Below are positions 45,078 through 54,818 of a stretch of 64,000 nt of DNA, piece by piece. The stretch is from Phytohabitans suffuscus. Lineage in GTDB: Bacteria > Actinomycetota > Actinomycetes > Mycobacteriales > Micromonosporaceae. How positions within the stretch are numbered: the first letter of the stretch is position 1; each line of letters starts with the position of its first letter. Location of the stretch: assembly GCF_011764565.1 (NCBI RefSeq), contig NZ_AP022871.1, positions 8,742,320-8,806,319 on the forward strand, read 5' to 3'. Made by a program: the position numbers and the translations under genes. The notes under the pieces were generated by a model. The model was not told where the DNA came from. It made no database searches and worked only from the letters and a program-made list of their open reading frames with translations.

Positions 45078-47171
45078 TTACCCCACCGCTTCCGGGGTGG
45101 GGTCGAGGACGACCTCGGCGGTACCGGTCTGGGCCGGGGTGCCGGGGTCGCTCGGCGCGTCCGTGTACTCGGCCACGAACACCGCGAAGAGGTTGTCCCC
45201 CTCGCCGTGCCCGGGGCTCGTGGTCGTGATGGTGCCCGAGCACCCGGTGGCGGTGGTGATCGGGTGGCCGTGCTCGTCGTGGCCGAGGATGTACGTCACG
45301 GTGACCCGCGAGCAGTCGATCGGCTCGTCGTCGAGCACGCTGACCTCGTACGCGACCTGCTGCCCGAACTCGAACGGCTGCCCGGCGACCGGCGCCACGA
45401 ACGTGACGACGGGCGCGATCGGCCCCACCACGAACGGCAGCTCCGCCGACGCCGAGCGGCCGGTGCTGTCGGTGACCTTCAGGGTCGGGCGGTACGCGCC
45501 GTTGCGCGGGTAGGTGTACGTCGGGTTCGGCTCGGTCGAGTCCACGGTGCCGTCCGCGTCGAAGTCCCAGGCGTAGCGGAGCCGGTCGCCGTCCGGGTCG
45601 CTCGTGCCCGCGCTGGAGAACGTGACCGTCAGCGGCGCCTGCCCGGCCAGCGGCGAGGCGCTGACCTTCGGCACGGGCGTGCGGTTGCCGCGGACGAAGT
45701 CGATCCGGGCCAGCTGGGCGTCCGGGTTCTCGGCGAAGAAGCCGTCGCCGTACTCCAGCACGTAGAGCGCGCCGTCCGGGCCGAACTCCATGTCCATCGG
45801 GTTGTCGAAGACGAACGACGGCAGCACCGGCTCGATCCGGCTCACCCCGCCGCGACGGTCCAGGGTGAACGCCTTGACGTAGTCGCGGGTCCACTCGTAG
45901 AACAGCGGCTTGCCCTCGTAGTACCGCGGCCACTTGACGCGCGACCGGCTCTGCGGGGCGTAGTCGTACGCCGGACCGGCCATCGGGCCGATGCCGCCCT
46001 CGCCGAGCTCCGGGAAGTCCGCCGACAGGCCGTAGGGGTACGCGACCTCCGGCTCGGCGACCGGGGGCAGGCGGGTGAGGCCGGTGTTGTGCGGCGAGTC
46101 GTTGACCGGCCGCGCGCAGTCGAACGGCGCACCGGACGTGCCCGTGGCGAAGTCGTAGTCCACATAGGGCAGGTCCGGTGTGGCGCAGTACGGCCAGCCG
46201 TAGTTGGCCGGGCGGTCGATGACCATCCAGCGCCCCTGCCCGGCCGGGCCGCGCCCGGGGTCGGCCGCGCCGGCGTCCGGCGAGTAGTCCGCCATGTACA
46301 CCCGGTCGGTCTTCGGGTCGACGTCGAAGCGGAACGGGTTGCGCAGCCCCATCGCGTAGATCTCCGGCCGGGTCTTGGCCGTGCCCGGACGGAAGAGGTT
46401 GCCCGGCGGGACGGTGTAGCCGCCGCCCGGCTCGACCCTGACGCGCAGCAGCTTGCCGCGCAGGTCGTTGGTGTTGGCGGAGGTGCGCTGCGCGTCGAAC
46501 GCCGGGTGCCGGCCGGCCCTCTCGTCGATCGGCGCGTACCCGTCGGACTCGAACGGGTTGGTGTCGTCCCCTGTGGACAGGTACAGGTTGCCCTTGCGGT
46601 CGAAGCCGATCTGGCCGCCGACGTGGCAGCAGATGCCGCGGTCCACCGGTACGTCGATGATCCGCTGCTCGGTGTCGAGCCGCAGCGTGTTGCCGGCGAG
46701 CTTGAAGCGGGACAGCCGCAGGGAGCCCTTGAACGGCGCCCAGTCGGCCGCCGTACCCTCGGCCGGCGCGTCGCCCTCGTTGACGTCCGGCGTCGCCGGG
46801 TCGTCCACGGGCGTGTCCAGCGGCGGCGAGTAGTACAGGTAGACCCAGCTGTTGCGGGCGAAGTCCGGGTCGATGGCGATGCCCTGCAGCCCCTCCTCGT
46901 CGTGCTCGTACACCGGCAGGTCCGCGGCCAGCACGTTCAGGCCGGTCCTCGGGTCGTGCACGCGGACCTCGCCGGTCCGCGCGGTGTGCAGCACCCGGTT
47001 GTCGGGCAGCACGGCGAGGCTGATCGGCTCGCCCGGGAAGTCGTTGAGTGTCACCTTCTGGAAGCCGCTGTCCGGCGGCGCCCCACCGCCCGCGGGGGCG
47101 GCGGTCGCCGGGGCGGCCGTGGCGGCGCCGAGGACCAGCGTCATTCCGGTCAGGATCGCGAGATGTCGCAC
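45078..47171 (-). CDS. Secreted PQQ-type sugar dehydrogenase with PKD domain
   Basis: 697 residues with a signal peptide (MRHLAILTGMTLVLGAATAA to ATAAPA). A six-bladed propeller of the soluble glucose/sorbosone dehydrogenase type follows: ISLAVLPDNRVLHTARTGEV, EEGLQGIAIDPDFARNSWVY, GGQIGFDRKGNLYLSTGDDT, EIYAMGLRNPFRFDVDPKTD, MDMEFGPDGALYVLEYGDGF. The C-terminus has a PKD domain (PKVSASPLAGQAPLTVTFSS) and an Ig-like end (VVTFVAPVAGQPFEFGQQVA). In longer relatives ThuA or CBM domains follow. It would oxidise sugars outside the cell, fitting the neighbouring sugar isomerase and the ThuA genes. Confidence 0.88.
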   Translation of the reverse strand: MRHLAILTGMTLVLGAATAAPATAAPAGGGAPPDSGFQKVTLNDFPGEPISLAVLPDNRVLHTARTGEVRVHDPRTGLNVLAADLPVYEHDEEGLQGIAIDPDFARNSWVYLYYSPPLDTPVDDPATPDVNEGDAPAEGTAADWAPFKGSLRLSRFKLAGNTLRLDTEQRIIDVPVDRGICCHVGGQIGFDRKGNLYLSTGDDTNPFESDGYAPIDERAGRHPAFDAQRTSANTNDLRGKLLRVRVEPGGGYTVPPGNLFRPGTAKTRPEIYAMGLRNPFRFDVDPKTDRVYMADYSPDAGAADPGRGPAGQGRWMVIDRPANYGWPYCATPDLPYVDYDFATGTSGAPFDCARPVNDSPHNTGLTRLPPVAEPEVAYPYGLSADFPELGEGGIGPMAGPAYDYAPQSRSRVKWPRYYEGKPLFYEWTRDYVKAFTLDRRGGVSRIEPVLPSFVFDNPMDMEFGPDGALYVLEYGDGFFAENPDAQLARIDFVRGNRTPVPKVSASPLAGQAPLTVTFSSAGTSDPDGDRLRYAWDFDADGTVDSTEPNPTYTYPRNGAYRPTLKVTDSTGRSASAELPFVVGPIAPVVTFVAPVAGQPFEFGQQVAYEVSVLDDEPIDCSRVTVTYILGHDEHGHPITTATGCSGTITTTSPGHGEGDNLFAVFVAEYTDAPSDPGTPAQTGTAEVVLDPTPEAVG

Positions 47172-47183
47172 AGCCGAACCCCC

Positions 47184-48152
47184 TCAGTAGCGCAGCCCGG
47201 CCAGGTAGTCGTAGCCGACCTCGGCGGTGCTGACCGCGTCCGCGGGAGCGCGGGGCGGGGTGCCGGCGTCGTCGCGTTCGACGATGAACTCGTCGATGCC
47301 CGCCTCCTTGCCGTACCGGAAGATCCGCGCGAAGTCGACGAGGCCCTTGCCGGCGTCCTCGAAGCCGCCGTCCGCGTTCATGTCCTTGACGTGGAACTGG
47401 CGGATCCGGCCGCGGTTGGCCTGGATGACGTCGACCGGGTCGTGCGCGCCGCGGGTCACCCAGAACAGGTCGACCTCGAGGTGCACCAGGTCGGGGTCGG
47501 TCTCGCCGGCGAGCACCTCGAAGCCGGTGCGCGAGCCGCCGTCCTGGCGGAAGAACTCGAAGTGGTGGTTGTGGTAGCCGAACCTGAGGCCGGCCCGGCG
47601 CGCCATCGCCCCGGCCTTGTTGAGGTCGCGGGCGAACGCCTTGTAGACGGCCGAGCTGCGGATCGGCCCGTTCGCGTCGACGCCGAAGAACGGGTGCACG
47701 ATGTACCGCTGGCCGACCGTGCGGGCGTCGTCGAGGGTGGCCTGCCAGGCCGCCGCGTCGAACGGCTGCGGGATGCCGGAGTGGCCGGAGGTGGCGCGCA
47801 GGCCGGCCCGGTCGAGCGCGGCCCTGAACTGCGCGGCGGTACGGCCGACGAAGCCGGCGTGCTCGACCCGCCGGTACCCGATGCGGCGCAGCGCGGCGAG
47901 CGTGCCGTCGAGGTCGACCGCGAGCTGGTCGCGCAGCGTGTAGAGCTGGACGCTGATCTGGTCCAGCGGCACCCGGCGGGACCCGCCGTGCCTACCGCCC
48001 GACGCCTCGGCGGGCGCCGCGGCGGCCAGCACCCCGGCCGCGCCGACCGTGGCGGCGGTGGCCGCCTTCAGCACGCCGCGGCGGCTCAGCGCCGGGACGT
48101 CGGGCGCGGGCCCCGCGGGCGCGGTGCCGGACCTGTCGTGGGAGATGCACAT
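47184..48152 (-). CDS. Tat-exported sugar phosphate isomerase/epimerase-like protein
   Basis: 322 residues; an excellent Shine-Dalgarno (AGGAGG) precedes ATG 48152. A twin-arginine signal is visible (ALSRRGVLKAATAATVGAAG). The mature part is a xylose-isomerase-like TIM barrel: ISVQLYTLRDQLAVDLDGTL, YRRVEHAGFVGRTAAQFRAA, FGYHNHHFEFFRQDGGSRTG, HLEVDLFWVTRGAHDPVDVI, IRQFHVKDMNADGGFEDAGK and EFIVERDDAG, with the His/Glu/Asp metal ligands. Ends 12 bp before the dehydrogenase start, so the two are an operon. Exported members may act on oxidised sugars such as 3-keto-glucose or inosose. Confidence 0.9.
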   Translation of the reverse strand: MCISHDRSGTAPAGPAPDVPALSRRGVLKAATAATVGAAGVLAAAAPAEASGGRHGGSRRVPLDQISVQLYTLRDQLAVDLDGTLAALRRIGYRRVEHAGFVGRTAAQFRAALDRAGLRATSGHSGIPQPFDAAAWQATLDDARTVGQRYIVHPFFGVDANGPIRSSAVYKAFARDLNKAGAMARRAGLRFGYHNHHFEFFRQDGGSRTGFEVLAGETDPDLVHLEVDLFWVTRGAHDPVDVIQANRGRIRQFHVKDMNADGGFEDAGKGLVDFARIFRYGKEAGIDEFIVERDDAGTPPRAPADAVSTAEVGYDYLAGLRY

Positions 48153-48602
48153 GCTGACGCCTCCTGATGGGGTGGACGTGAGTCACCCCGACCGGAACAG
48201 CGCCAGAAGCTCGGATCGCCGACTTCGGAGCACGACGCGAAACGGCCGGTCGTGGTGACCGGGCGTTCGTCGAGCGGTGCCACACGCCGACGACCGTTGA
48301 CGCGCGAGGACACCCGGGCCCACCGGGGCAGCGTGCGGACCCTTGCCATCGGGTCCCTGCCGCGGCGGCGGGATCGTCGCGCTCGTAGCTGGTACGAACA
48401 TCAACTGATCTGAACGTTTGGATCATATGCACGTCACGCCGCCCCTAGCAAGGCGAATCGGGCACCCCACGGCCGTGCTCATGTTTTGGTGACGGTTTGC
48501 TGACGCAGTGTCCTTGATCGATCTCTCAGGTGATCTTTAGTGTCCAACCGGGCCAGCAGGCGAGATCCGCGCGGCGGCCCTTCACTAGGGGAGGCAACAT
48601 CG
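48153..48602. other. Divergent promoter region
   Basis: 450 bp separate the sugar-isomerase operon and the subtilisin gene. It contains no codon-biased frame. TGATCTGAACGTTTGGATCA (48406-48425) is an imperfect palindrome in a locally AT-richer patch and a reasonable operator candidate; ACTAGGGGAGGCAAC is the ribosome-binding region of the protease gene. Confidence 0.5.
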
Positions 48603-51600
48603 ATGTTGAGACCGACACGCCGGCTACGGCTGGCCAGATCCCTGCTGAGCGCGGGCGCGGCGCTGGTCGTCGTCGCGACGAGCCTGGCCGCGACCGGCTC
48701 GGCCGCGCAGGCCGCACCGGGCGGCTCGTCCACCGCCGACAAGATCCGGCCGGAGCTGGCCGAGCGGTTCCAGGCCAAGAGCGAGTCTGACTTCTGGATC
48801 CGCTTCGCGCCCAAGGCCGACCTCGCCAAGGCGAGCGCCATCCAGGACTGGAACGAGCGGGGCACCGCCGTCGCGACCGCCCTGCAGCAGACCGCGCGGG
48901 AGAGCCAGGCGAAGGTCCGGGCGGAGCTCGGCGCGGCGGGCATCAAGTTCGAGAGCTTCTGGGCGACCAACGCCATCAAGGTCGAGGGCGCCTCGCAGGG
49001 CATGGCGCGGGACATCGCCGCGCACGGCGAGGTCGAGGGCCTCTACGCCCCGATGGAGTACGAGGTCCCGAAGGTCACCGCCGGCACCGACGAGATGACG
49101 GTGAACGCGGTCGAGTGGGGCATCGCGAACATCAACGCCGACGACGTGTGGGCCCAGTACGGCGTCACGGGCGAGGGAATCACCGTCGCCAACATCGACA
49201 CCGGCGTCCAGTTCGACCACCCGGCGCTCGTGCGCTCCTACCGCGGCAACAACGGCGACGGGACGTTCGACCACAACTACAACTGGTTCAACGCGGCCGG
49301 TACCTGCGCCGCCGCCCCGTGCGACACGGACGGGCACGGCACGCACACGATGGGCACCATGGCCGGTGCCGACGGCGCCAACCAGATCGGCGTCGCGCCC
49401 GGCGTGAAGTGGATCGCGGCCAACGGCTGCTGCCCGAGCGACGCCGCGCTCATCAACTCCGGCCAGTGGATGCTGCAGCCGCGCGACCTCAGCGGCCAGA
49501 ACCCGGACGCGAGCAAGCGGCCCAACGTCATCAACAACTCCTGGGGCTCGCGCGTGCCCTCCAACGACCCGTTCATGGAGGACGTGACGCTGGCGTGGGA
49601 GGCCTCCGGCATCTTCGGCTCCTGGTCCAACGGCAACAGCGGCTCCGCCTGCCAGACCAGCGGCTCCCCCGGTAGCCGGATCGTCAACTACTCCGTCGGC
49701 GCGTACGACGTCAACAACAACATCGCCGGCTTCTCCGCCCGCGGCGCCGGCCAGGACGGCGAGATCAAGCCCAACATCTCGGCCCCGGCGTGAACGTGCG
49801 GTCGAGCTTCCCCGGCAACACGTACGGCAGTGCCAACGGCACCTCGATGGCCTCGCCGCACCTGGCCGGCACCGTCGCGCTGCTCTGGTCGGCGGCGCCC
49901 GGCCTGGTCGGCCAGATCACGGCCACCCGCCAGCTGCTCAACGACACCGCGGTGGACAAGCTGGACGCCCAGTGCGGCGGCACCGCGGACGACAACAACG
50001 TGTACGGCGAGGGCCGGCTGGACGCGCTGGCGCTCCTCGCGGCCGCCCCGATCGGCGACAACGGCACGCTGGCCGGCACCGTGACGGACGCCGCCACCGG
50101 CAGCCCGCTCGCCGGCGCCACCGTCGCCCTGACCGGCCCGGCCGACCGCCAGCTGACCACCGGCGCCGACGGCACGTTCACCTCGCTGCTGCCCAGCGGC
50201 GACTACCAGGCGACCGTGTCGCTGTTCGGGTACACGCCCAGGACCGTGGCCGCCACGGTCACCACCGGCGACACCACGACCCTCGACGTCGCGCTGAGCG
50301 CGGTGCCCGGGTCACGGTCAGCGGCTCGGTGACGGACGGCTCCGGGCACGGCTGGCCGCTGTACGCGAAGGTGACGGTCGCCGGCCCCTCGGGCGCCTCC
50401 GACTACACCAACCCCAACAACGGCCGCTACAGCCTCACGCTGCCGGCGAACGCGACGTACACGCTCACGGTCGTCGCGCAGTACCCGGGCTACCAGACCG
50501 TCACCCGGGAGGTCGTGGTCGCCGGCCGGAACGTCGTCAGCAACGTCTCCGTGCCGGTCTCGGCCCAGTCCTGCTCCACCGCGCCGGGCTACGGGTGGGG
50601 CTCGGACGGCGAGTACGAGACCTTCGACGGCACCACGACGCCGGCCGGCTGGACGGTCGTGGACCACGCCGGAACGGGTCAGGTCTGGAAGTTCACGGAC
50701 GACGGCAACCGGGGCAACCTCACCGGCGGCACCGGCGGCTTCGCCATGATCGACAGTGACCACTACGGCACCGGCACGCGGCAGGACAGCTCGCTGGTCA
50801 GCCCGGTGGTCGACCTGACCGCGGTCACCACGCCGGTGATCCGCTTCAACCAGGACTTCCGCTGGCTCGGCAGCGACCGCGCCGACGTCGACCTGAGCCT
50901 CGACGCCGGTGCCACCTGGACGAACGTGCTGCGCCAGGCCGCGAACGTGCGCGGACCGCGGGTCACCGAGATCCCGATCCCGCAGGCCGCCGGCCAGTCG
51001 CAGGTCCAGGTCCGGTTCCACTACTACGAGGCCTCGTACGAGTGGTGGTGGGAGGTCGACAACGTCCTGATCGGCAGCCAGGTCACCTGCGAGCCGACCA
51101 ACGGCGGCCTGGTCGTCGGCCACGTCCGCGACGCGAACGACAACGGGTACGTCAACGGCGCCACCGTCACCAGCGACGGCAGGCCGGCGGAGTCGGCCGT
51201 CACCGCGGCGACGCCGGACGACACCGGGCTGGCGGACGGCTTCTTCTGGCTGTTCTCGTCGCTGACCGGGCCGCACGGGTTCACGGCGAAGGCGGGCAGC
51301 TACGTCAGCCAGAGCAAGGACGTGGACGTCGAGGCGGACTGGACCACCTCGACGAGCTTCCAGCTCACGGCCGGCCGGCTCGCCGTGCAGCCGAGCGCGC
51401 TGACCGGCAAGGCGCGGATGCCCAACGGCAAGGTCACCAAGACGTTCACGGTGACGAACACCGGCGGCGCTCCGGTCGACGTCACGTTCGGTGAGCGGGA
51501 CGGCGGCTTCGAGATCCTCCGCGCCGACGGCTCGCGGATGACCCGTGAGCAGATCCTCGGCTCGGCCGGCGCGCCCGCGCAGCGGCTCGACGTGCCGACC

Positions 51601-53001
51601 TCGTTCGCGGCGAAGTCCTCGATGGGGACCGACGCCGTGGGCGCGGCGGCGGTCGGCCCGCAGGCCGCACCGTGGACCGACATCACCGACTACCCGGCGA
51701 ACGTCATGGACAACGCGGTGGTCGCCCTCGACGGCAAGGTCTACTCGATCGGCGGCGGGAACGGCTCGGCCTCCACGACGAAGAACTTCGTCTACGACCC
51801 GGTCGCGCAGACCTGGTCGGGGATCGCCGACCTGCCGGGCGCGCGCAACGCCATGGCGGTGGGCGTCGTCGCCGGGAAGATCATCGCCACCGGGGGCTGG
51901 GCGGCCGCGGGGCCGGACGGCACCACCTGGTCGTACGACCCGGCGGCGAACGCGTGGACCGAGAAGGCCGACAACCCGGCGCCGCGCTCGGCGGCCGGGC
52001 AGGCGGTCGTGGGCGGCAAGCTGTACGCCGTCGGCGGCTGCACGACCTCCGGCTGCACGCCGATGTCCAACGACGTGGTCCGGTACGACCCGGTCGCCGA
52101 CAGCTGGGAGTCGCTGCCCGACTACCCGAAGTCGGTCGCCTTCGTCTCCTGCGGCGGCGTCGCCGGTGTCGTGTACTGCGTCGGCGGCAACGACGGCGCG
52201 ACGGCCCAGAAGGCCGGCTACGCCTTCGACCCCGACGCGGGCGCCTGGGCGCCGATCGCGGACGCCCCGGTCGACAGCTGGGCCAGTTCGTCCGCGACGG
52301 CCAACGGCAAGCTGATGGTCGTCGGCGGCGTGCAGGCCGGCCTGGTCTCCAACGCCGGCTTCGCGTTCGACCCGGCCACCGGCGCCTGGTCCAACCTGCC
52401 GAACGCCAACACCGCCCGGTACCGCGGCGGCGCGGCGTGCGGCTTCTACAAGATCGGCGGTTCCTCGGGCAACTTCAACTCCACTCCCGACAGCGAGGCG
52501 CTGCCCGGGTTCGAGGAGTGCACCGAGGCGGCCGCCGACGTCAGCTGGTTCTCGATCGACAAGACCGAGGCCACGCTGGCGCCCGGCGAGAAGGTCACCG
52601 TCACGGTCGTGGTCTCGGCGAACGTCGACCAGCCCGGCACCTACACCGGCTCGGTGGCGATCGGGGAGGACACCCCGTACACGGTGGCGCCGGTCGGCAT
52701 CACCTTCGAGGTGCAGCCGCCGACGACCTGGGGCAAGCTGCTGGGCACCGTCACCGGCAAGGGCTGCGGCGGCGTGACCGCGCCGATCGCGGGCGCGGTC
52801 GTGCAGGTGGACTCCTGGGCGATGTCCTGGACGTTCGCCACCGACGCCGAGGGCGGGTACGCCTACTGGCTCGACCGCCGCAACAACCCGCTCACGTTGA
52901 TCGTCGCGAAGGACGGCTGGAAGCCGCAGACGCGCCAGACGAGGATCAACACCAGCACGCCGACGGTGGAGGACTTCGTGCTCTCCCCCATCAAGTGCTG
53001 A
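48603..53001 (+). CDS. Giant secreted subtilisin-like protease with Kelch and carboxypeptidase-regulatory-like domains (two frameshifts)
   Basis: ATG 48603 follows GGGGAGG. Signal peptide MLRPTRRLRLARSLLSAGAA, an I9-like propeptide (SDFWIRFAPKADLAKASAIQ), then an S8 domain with Asp in VANIDTGVQFDHPALV, His in DTDGHGTHTMGTMAG and Ser in ANGTSMASPHLAGTVALLWS. After it come CarboxypepD_reg-like modules (GTLAGTVTDAATGSPLAGAT; GSVTDGSGHGWPLYAKVTVA), a jelly-roll segment, Kelch repeats (NAVVALDGKVYSIGGGNGSA; QAVVGGKLYAVGGCTTSGCT; VAGVVYCVGGNDGATAQKAG) and a last regulatory-like domain. Two shifts, near 49787 (NISAPG split) and 50310 (ALSAVPG split), are each repaired by one G. The restored protein has about 1,466 residues. 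Probably degrades large extracellular proteins. Confidence 0.87.
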
Positions 53002-53016
53002 CGCCGTAACGGATTC

Positions 53017-53049
53017 GGCCCCGTCCGGCTTCGGCCGGGCGGGGCCTTT
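53017..53049 (+). terminator. Rho-independent terminator with TTCG loop
   Basis: GGCCCCGTCCGGC, loop TTCG, GCCGGGCGGGGCC, then TTT: a 13-bp stem with one mismatch, 15 bp past the protease stop codon. It also ends just before the stop of the convergent regulator gene. Confidence 0.9.
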
Positions 53050-53051
53050 CG

Positions 53052-53539
53052 CTATGCCGCGGTCAGGCGGAAGCCCACGCCGCGTACGGCGTGGATCGTC
53101 GCGGCCGCCTGCACCTCCGCGAGCTTGCGCCGCACGCGGCGCACGACCGAGTGGATGTCCGAGCCGCGCCCGAGGTGCTGGTTGCCCCAGACCTCCAGGT
53201 GCAGCCGCTCGTACGTGAGGACCTGGCCCGGCGCGTCGAGCAGGCGGTGCAGGAAGTCGTGCTCGAGCCGGGTCAGCTCGACCTCGCGGTCCAGCCACCG
53301 CAGCACCCGGCGGTCCGAGTCGACGCTCAGGTCCGGCGGGCGCGGGCGCTCCCCTCCTGCCCCACCGGTGCTTCGGCCGCCGCGCGCGGCACGGCCGCGT
53401 CCAGGAACTCCCGGGCCTGTTCGACGCTCGCGACGATGAGGAACGCCTCGGTCCCGCCGAGGAGCTGCGCGAGCTGCCGGCGCTCAGCCGCCGACGGGGC
53501 GATCCCGATGATCAGTGGCACGGCAAGGTTTCCGCTCAT
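53052..53539 (-). CDS. Orphan OmpR-type winged-helix regulator (frameshifted)
   Basis: ATG 53539 (MSGNLAVPLIIGIAPSAAER) is preceded by AAGGGGTTGGGG. The N-terminal about 60 residues look like a degenerate receiver without phosphoacceptor Asp (LLGGTEAFLIVASVEQAREF). The frame ends early, but the OmpR/PhoB wing domain continues in another frame: VLRWLDREVELTRLEHDFLH, RLLDAPGQVLTYERLHLEVW, IHSVVRRVRRKLAEVQAAAT, IHAVRGVGFRLTAA. Restoring one G in the GAGGGGAG run near 53350 joins them exactly. About 162 residues restored. The AT-rich inverted repeat at 53604-53654 lies in its promoter region. Confidence 0.78.
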
Positions 53540-53603
53540 CCCCAACCCCTTCCCCCGCATGTCGATCATTGGCTCCGCACCCTAGCGGCGGTACATCACA
53601 ACC

Positions 53604-53654
53604 GAGTTAAATATTTAGATCACACCCTTCCGGTAGCATTGATGCATTTAACTC
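53604..53654. promoter_or_regulatory. AT-rich inverted repeat in a divergent promoter
   Basis: GAGTTAAAT (53604-53612) and ATTTAACTC (53646-53654) are perfect inverted repeats 33 bp apart. The left arm is also part of the palindrome TAAATATTTA (53608-53617). Low-GC islands are rare in this window. It lies between the winged-helix regulator and the esterase lipoprotein and is a candidate operator or promoter for both. Confidence 0.6.
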
Positions 53655-53806
53655 TGATTTGTCGCGAGTCCGGTCCCGCGCCGGGCTAGAGGTAAGGATG
53701 CGTCTCGATACGTCACGGTAGGGCTACAACCAGTGTCTTGAATGCGCCATGGCGCATGTCCGACAGCTCCACGGCCTCTTGCGGGCCGTACGGCAGGATC
53801 GTGCCC

Positions 53807-54697
53807 ATGACCGCGAAGGCCCGTGTGCTGCTGCTGGCCGTCCTGCTGTCGCTGGCCGCGTGCTCGCCCTCCCCGGGCGCCGCCGGCACCACGGTCACGG
53901 TCGACCTCGACGGCCGCCCCTTCCAGCTGCACGTGCCGGCGGGGTACGACGAGGCGACCCGGGCCCCGCTGGTGGTGCTCCTGCACGGATACACCTCCAG
54001 CGCCGCCGAGCAGGAGGAGTACTTCCAGCTCACCGGCGAGTCCGACCGCCGCGGCTTCCTCTACGCGATGCCCGACGGCACCACCGACCGGGAGGGAAAC
54101 CGCTTCTGGAACGCCACCGCGGCGTGCTGCGACTTCCACGGCTCCGGCGTCGACGACTCCGCCTACCTGGCCCGCCTGGTCGACACGGTGGACGCGAGGT
54201 ACCCGGTGGACCCCGCCCGCGTCTACTTCGTCGGCCACTCCAACGGCGGCTTCATGGCGCTGCGGATGGCGTGCGAGCACGCCGACCGGGTGACCGCGGT
54301 GGTGTCGCTGGCCGGCGCGGCCACCGCCGAGGCGGCCCGGTGCGCGCCGCGGCGGCCGGTCAGCGTCCTGCAGATCCACGGCACCGCCGACCGCACCATC
54401 CTCTACGGGGGCGGCCCGTCCACCCGCCCGTACCCGTCGGCCGAGGGCACGGTCGCGCTCTGGCGCGGCCTGGACGGCTGCGCCGGCGCGGCGGACACCT
54501 CCGCCCCGCCGCTCGACCTCGACGCCGGGCTCCCCGGCGCGGAGACCACGGTGACCGCCTACCACGAAGGCTGCCGGGACGGCACGCGGGCCGAGCTGTG
54601 GTCGATCCGGGGCGGCGGCCACGTCCCCGCCCTCACTCCGGCCTTCGCCCCCGCCGTCGCCGGCTTCCTGCTCGCCCTCGCCTCCCCCGCCCGTTAG
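53807..54697 (+). CDS. PHB-depolymerase/feruloyl-esterase-like lipoprotein
   Basis: 296 residues from ATG 53807. A lipobox is visible (VLLLAVLLSLAACSPSPGAA, Cys after LAA), so it should be a surface lipoprotein. The esterase has LVVLLHGYTSSAAEQEEYFQ (oxyanion), GDNRFW-like region FWNATAACCDFHGSGVDDSA with a CC pair, nucleophile elbow VYFVGHSNGGFMALRMACE, acid in LQIHGTADRTILYGG, and the His in WSIRGGGHVPALTPAF. This is the LpqC / polyhydroxybutyrate depolymerase group that cleaves acylated polysaccharides or short polyesters. The frame upstream to 53738 is less likely because it would mask the lipoprotein signal. Confidence 0.9.
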   Translation: MTAKARVLLLAVLLSLAACSPSPGAAGTTVTVDLDGRPFQLHVPAGYDEATRAPLVVLLHGYTSSAAEQEEYFQLTGESDRRGFLYAMPDGTTDREGNRFWNATAACCDFHGSGVDDSAYLARLVDTVDARYPVDPARVYFVGHSNGGFMALRMACEHADRVTAVVSLAGAATAEAARCAPRRPVSVLQIHGTADRTILYGGGPSTRPYPSAEGTVALWRGLDGCAGAADTSAPPLDLDAGLPGAETTVTAYHEGCRDGTRAELWSIRGGGHVPALTPAFAPAVAGFLLALASPAR

Positions 54698-54806
54698 TCG
54701 GGTCCAGTCCGGCGGTCGGGGTCCAGTCCGGCGGTCGGGGTCCAGTCCGGAGCCGGGTCCAGTCCGGCGGTCGGGGTCCAGTCCGGAGCCGGGTCCAGTT
54801 AGGACG
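54698..54806. repeat. 17-19-bp tandem repeat after the esterase gene
   Basis: GTCCAGTCCGG (last copy GTCCAGTTAGG) begins at 54702, 54721, 54740, 54757, 54776 and 54793, alternating with CGGTCGGG (19-bp unit) or AGCCGG (17-bp unit). It lies between two convergent genes. Confidence 0.85.
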
Positions 54807-54818
54807 GCCGCCGGGGGG

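Noticed and set aside
43440..48167. 1,575-codon open frame on the plus strand
   Set aside because: It runs through the GT-C gene in another frame and antisense to the dehydrogenase and isomerase genes. Its product is Arg/Gly/Val-rich shadow sequence without domains.
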